Below are positions 32,037 to 34,103 of a stretch of DNA of 34,103 nucleotides, piece by piece; positions within the stretch are counted from its first letter, which is position 1, and every line of letters begins with the position of its first letter. Source of the DNA: Candidatus Auribacterota bacterium. GTDB taxonomy: Bacteria; Auribacterota; Tritonobacteria; UBA1439. The translations under genes were made by a program, and so were the position numbers. The notes below the pieces were generated by a model. It did not search any database. It was not told where the DNA came from and worked only from the letters and a program-made list of their open reading frames with translations. Where the stretch lies: the NCBI GenBank assembly GCA_026392015.1, contig JAPLCW010000148.1, positions 1-34,103 on the forward strand. The letters run 5' to 3'.

Positions 32037-33131
32037 TCAGCGGGCAAACATCCATGCGTTGCTTGTAGTATCGTGCGGCGTGTGGCTCCCGCTACTCAGG
32101 CACCCAGCTCCAGCATTATTCGAGCTATTGTCCTTTATCCCGAACCCAACCACCGTGCAGTGCACTCCGTCATAGCCACAGTTCATTCCCCACCGTATAT
32201 CGGTGGCATCGCGGGTGGCCGCCTGACAGAATCCGTAAGTGTTGCTTTGCACGCAATCGTAAACACTTACGTAACCCAGACCATAGTAATCGACCGCGCT
32301 GTGTTGAGGACTGATCAGTGTCGAACCGCTAAATAATGAGAGGGCCGAAGATTGGGTGGTCGCAAATGTGTGTTTAATACAATTTGTTGTTGCTTGATTG
32401 AAACATCCACGCAGCTCGGTAAAAGGCAAAACATTGTAGCTTGCGTATTTTGCAGAGCCTATAGTCGCTGTCACGTCACCCGGGTTGAGTGTATCAGCTG
32501 ACGTCCAGTGCGCGGAAGTATAAATGAAATCGGTGGTGGCAGAAGCCGCAGTTTTCATGAGCATCGTCCAGCCGCCCCCATCGGTGGTCATGTCACAGTA
32601 AGCGCTAAAGGAGGGATTGCCACCCGCGCCATCGGGGTCAATAGTGTAGGCGCCGTCGCCTGAAAGAGGAGTGGCCGTAAGAATGGCTTTACAGGATGCG
32701 CAAATGCCATATGGTGTTATTGTCGGTGTTGGTGTCAGGGTTGGGGTTATGGTTGAGGTTGCTGTCGGTGTCGGCGGTACAACTAATGTTCCCGTCTGAA
32801 CCCCCCAGCTTCCCGATACATGGCAGTAGAACTTAACTCCTGACTCCACATTAGCAGCCGTGGCGGGGCATTGCTCATACATTGATTTCAGAGCATCCCC
32901 GATTTCCTTCGTCGTCTTCATCGTCGAGCCGGGAGCTGCGCTTGGCTCCTGGAAACTGCCCTGCACCGTAAGAGCCGTACCGCTCGTCAGGTAGTCATAC
33001 AGGTTCTGAAGCGTGTACATCCCGCTCCCCGATGTGGGGGGACCAGATGGTTCAATGCTCCCCGCAACCACTATGCCGCACAAGCCAGCCGCGAACACAA
33101 CATTGAAAAGTACCGTCATTAACCTTTTCAT
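32037..33131 (-). CDS. Array paralog 1: secreted fibrinogen-like (GGGWTL) domain protein
   Basis: First gene of the array in transcription order, 364 residues. The signal peptide is MKRLMTVLFNVVFAAGLCG...VVA, the class B subtype at its start and class A-like at its end, so it may itself be a recombinant. The module follows GSIEPSGPPT and has both cysteines (EQCPATAANVESGVKFYC). The linker (PTPTATSTITPTLTPTPTIT) leads to CASCKAILT, AYTIDPDGAGGNPSFSAY, CDMTTDGGGWTMLMKT, then WTSADTLNPGDVTATIGSAK, a central NCIKHTFATTQSSALSLF, and near the end RDATDIRWGMNCGYDGVHC. This downstream part is unlike the other three GGGWTL copies and closer to typical fibrinogen-like bacterial proteins. The ATG at 33131 has GGAAGGTGGAAAG. 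Confidence 0.88.
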   Translation of the reverse strand: MKRLMTVLFNVVFAAGLCGIVVAGSIEPSGPPTSGSGMYTLQNLYDYLTSGTALTVQGSFQEPSAAPGSTMKTTKEIGDALKSMYEQCPATAANVESGVKFYCHVSGSWGVQTGTLVVPPTPTATSTITPTLTPTPTITPYGICASCKAILTATPLSGDGAYTIDPDGAGGNPSFSAYCDMTTDGGGWTMLMKTAASATTDFIYTSAHWTSADTLNPGDVTATIGSAKYASYNVLPFTELRGCFNQATTNCIKHTFATTQSSALSLFSGSTLISPQHSAVDYYGLGYVSVYDCVQSNTYGFCQAATRDATDIRWGMNCGYDGVHCTVVGFGIKDNSSNNAGAGCLSSGSHTPHDTTSNAWMFAR

Positions 33132-33260
33132 CTTTCCACCTTCCTTTCCTTTTTCATCCCGATAATAATTTATCGCCTATCTAAAAACCGTCACTCGCGC
33201 ATAAGGAAACGCTGACCCTGCTATGCTACTCCACCTTTGTGCCAATTACGGTTTGGATAT
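33132..33260 (-). promoter_or_regulatory. Class B leader of paralog 1
   Basis: GGAAGGTGGAAAG, then the diverged palindrome (ATAATAATTTAT at about 33164-33175), ACCGTCACTCGCGCA, GCTGACCCTGCTATGC and CCACCTTTGTGCC. Similarity to the other class B copies fades after about 33260. Confidence 0.5.
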
Positions 33261-33648
33261 ACCATTTGGCAGAATTCAAAGAACAGTGAGATATCATCAC
33301 TATGGAAGAAACTTTCATGCCCTACCATTACGATGAATGTCTATTCATCTCATGATGGTTATTCTGGGAAATTATATCACTGCCAATCCAGAATATACGC
33401 ATTTTGTTCGTTTTTGCACTATTTCGATATTCCTTATGCTGCAATTATCCGGCATATGGCTCGGGCTTTTGAATTCGCTTGGAAAGTATTTCTGTATTAT
33501 CCTGATTTGCAGTAGTCATATTACCTTTATATGCAATTAGTTATGCATATGTTGCGTCATCATGTCGTTTCCTGGAATCTTATTTGCATAATCACCATCC
33601 CCAACAAGATATTTTAGTCACACGGAATGAAAAGGGGCAAAAATGTGC

Positions 33649-33677
33649 TTGACATACCTAAAAAAACTATATAATAT
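33649..33677 (+). promoter_or_regulatory. Sigma70-like promoter, plus strand
   Basis: TTGACA at 33649-33654 is followed after 17 bp by TAATAT (33672-33677), or after 15 bp by TATAAT (33670-33675). It points to the right-hand transposase, about 270 bp away, with no gene between. Confidence 0.5.
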
Positions 33678-33706
33678 ATGCCACTTTCCTGAGCTTCTTG
33701 TTTACC

Positions 33707-33732
33707 CTCAACTCAATTTCTCAACTCAATTT
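33707..33732. repeat. Two tandem copies of CTCAACTCAATTT
   Basis: The 13-bp unit is repeated exactly at 33707-33719 and 33720-33732, shortly downstream of the promoter-like sequence. Confidence 0.85.
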
Positions 33733-33862
33733 TTTGTGATCCTGCCTGTTACCCAATGGTAAAGCGCCTCCTTACCCTCTAAGTGACTTACATAACCGCC
33801 CCGCCGTTTCTGAGATCGTGACTCCAAGAGCAGGAACAATTACACTACATGGTTGAGGGGTA

Positions 33863-33919
33863 CGTTCCCCCGGCTGGCGCAGGGAGCCCGGAGGGCGACC
33901 GAAGCCAGCCGGGGGAACG
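33863..33919 (+). promoter_or_regulatory. Long hairpin in the leader of the right-hand transposase gene
   Basis: CGTTCCCCCGGCTGGC at 33863-33878 pairs perfectly with 33904-33919 (16 bp), leaving a 25-base loop. It stands 27 bp before the ATG. Such a stem could block read-through or hide the ribosome site from transcripts entering from outside; it has no following T-run. Confidence 0.75.
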
Positions 33920-33946
33920 CCTGGCCGCAAAAAGGATGACGATACC

Positions 33947-34103
33947 ATGAGTGATATCAAGAACGAGACACAGGATGAGGGCAAGGCGAAGGGGACAGGG
34001 ACACGACGATACCTGTCGGCGGAGAAGAAATACCAGTTGTTCCTGGAAGCCGAGAAAGGCGAGCAGCAGCTCGGTGAGTTGCTGCGGCGGGAGGGGCTGT
34101 ATT
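33947..34103 (+). CDS. Transposase OrfA-like helix-turn-helix protein, cut by window edge
   Basis: The plus strand from the ATG at 33947 reads MSDIKNETQDEGKAKGTGTR, then RYLSAEKKYQLFLEAEKGEQ and QLGELLRREGLY up to the edge, 52 codons without a stop. The segment RYLSAEKKYQLFLEA...LGELLRREGLY is the N-terminal DNA-binding helix-turn-helix of IS3-type OrfA/transposase-8-like proteins, which bind element ends before the catalytic OrfB acts. A GGA lies about 12 bases before the start. It is the only apparently intact plus-strand gene and marks the right border of the array. The left end of the element is probably upstream of the hairpin but cannot be fixed. Confidence 0.75.
   Translation, partial: MSDIKNETQDEGKAKGTGTRRYLSAEKKYQLFLEAEKGEQQLGELLRREGLY

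Larger units (their letters stand above)
33261..33862. other. AT-rich spacer between array and right-hand insertion sequence
   Basis: About 600 bp with many short frames but no credible gene; the 67- and 92-codon plus frames at 33237-33540 overlap each other, are hydrophobic by base composition and lack a Shine-Dalgarno. It holds a strong promoter-like sequence at 33649-33677 and a two-copy 13-bp direct repeat at 33707-33732. Confidence 0.5.

Noticed and set aside
16805..33131. Diversity-generating retroelement acting on the C-terminal domains
   Set aside because: DUF1566-type endings are among known DGR targets, but I find no reverse transcriptase, no template repeat and no adenine-biased variable repeat in the window. 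The endings differ as whole domains, not by point changes.
16805..33131. Lipoprotein signal in the paralogs (GLCG in the signal peptide)
   Set aside because: The residues before Cys (A-G-L) do not fit a lipobox, and an ordinary AxA-type SPase I site (VVA or AIA before GS) follows a few residues later.
33237..33540. Two overlapping plus-strand small hydrophobic proteins
   Set aside because: There is no Shine-Dalgarno, both frames come from AT-rich sequence, and neither has a recognisable signal peptide or family motif.

Overview
The window looks like chromosomal accessory DNA of an uncultured, probably Gram-negative-type environmental bacterium. Evidence is a long block of GT-C membrane glycosyltransferases, several fused to TPR repeats and one TMTC-like, followed by secreted multi-domain proteins with SPase I signal peptides and no LPXTG anchors. 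There is no rRNA, tRNA or other taxonomic marker. An assignment to an Omnitrophota-like candidate phylum would be a guess. Almost every real gene lies on the minus strand, so transcription runs right to left. The window is framed by a transposase gene cut by each edge.

Layout: (i) 1-1733 holds an IS1634/IS4-type DDE transposase on the minus strand, open at the left edge. (ii) 2200-16423 is a glycosylation block: a family-2 glycosyltransferase resembling dolichyl/polyprenyl-phosphate sugar synthases, plus six large polytopic membrane proteins (four GT39/ArnT-like, one YfhO-like, one TMTC-like). Three of the six carry C-terminal TPRs. Palindromic repeats and a 159-bp MITE with 24-bp inverted repeats and an 8-bp target duplication sit between these genes. 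(iii) 16805-33131 is the striking part: fourteen tandem, same-strand paralogs. Each has a near-constant N-terminus (signal peptide plus a ~90-residue module containing GSGMYTL...IYDYL and MKTTKEI motifs). In all but one this is followed by a Pro/Thr linker, and then by one of six unrelated C-terminal domains: fibrinogen-like GGGWTL (4), DUF1566/Lcl-like (4), two unnamed paired domains (2+2), LamG (1), and a Cys-rich domain (1). (iv) 33132-34103 is an AT-rich spacer and the start of a plus-strand transposase OrfA preceded by a 16-bp-stem hairpin.

How the parts may work together (inference): the array looks like a repertoire of secreted binding proteins built by swapping C-terminal domains behind a shared export or attachment module. 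Signs of ongoing shuffling are a 141-bp perfectly identical block shared by two paralogs, an AT-rich LamG domain joined to a GC-rich constant half, five perfect 18-bp tandem repeats in one linker, and G-rich repeats at the constant/variable junction of most copies. Leaders fall into at least two repeated classes that match signal-peptide subtype. One class has a hairpin next to the Shine-Dalgarno and an upstream palindrome at constant spacing. The neighbouring polyprenyl-phosphate-type sugar synthase and GT-C enzymes could O-glycosylate the Thr-rich linkers. An IS630-type relic and its MITEs are scattered through the array.
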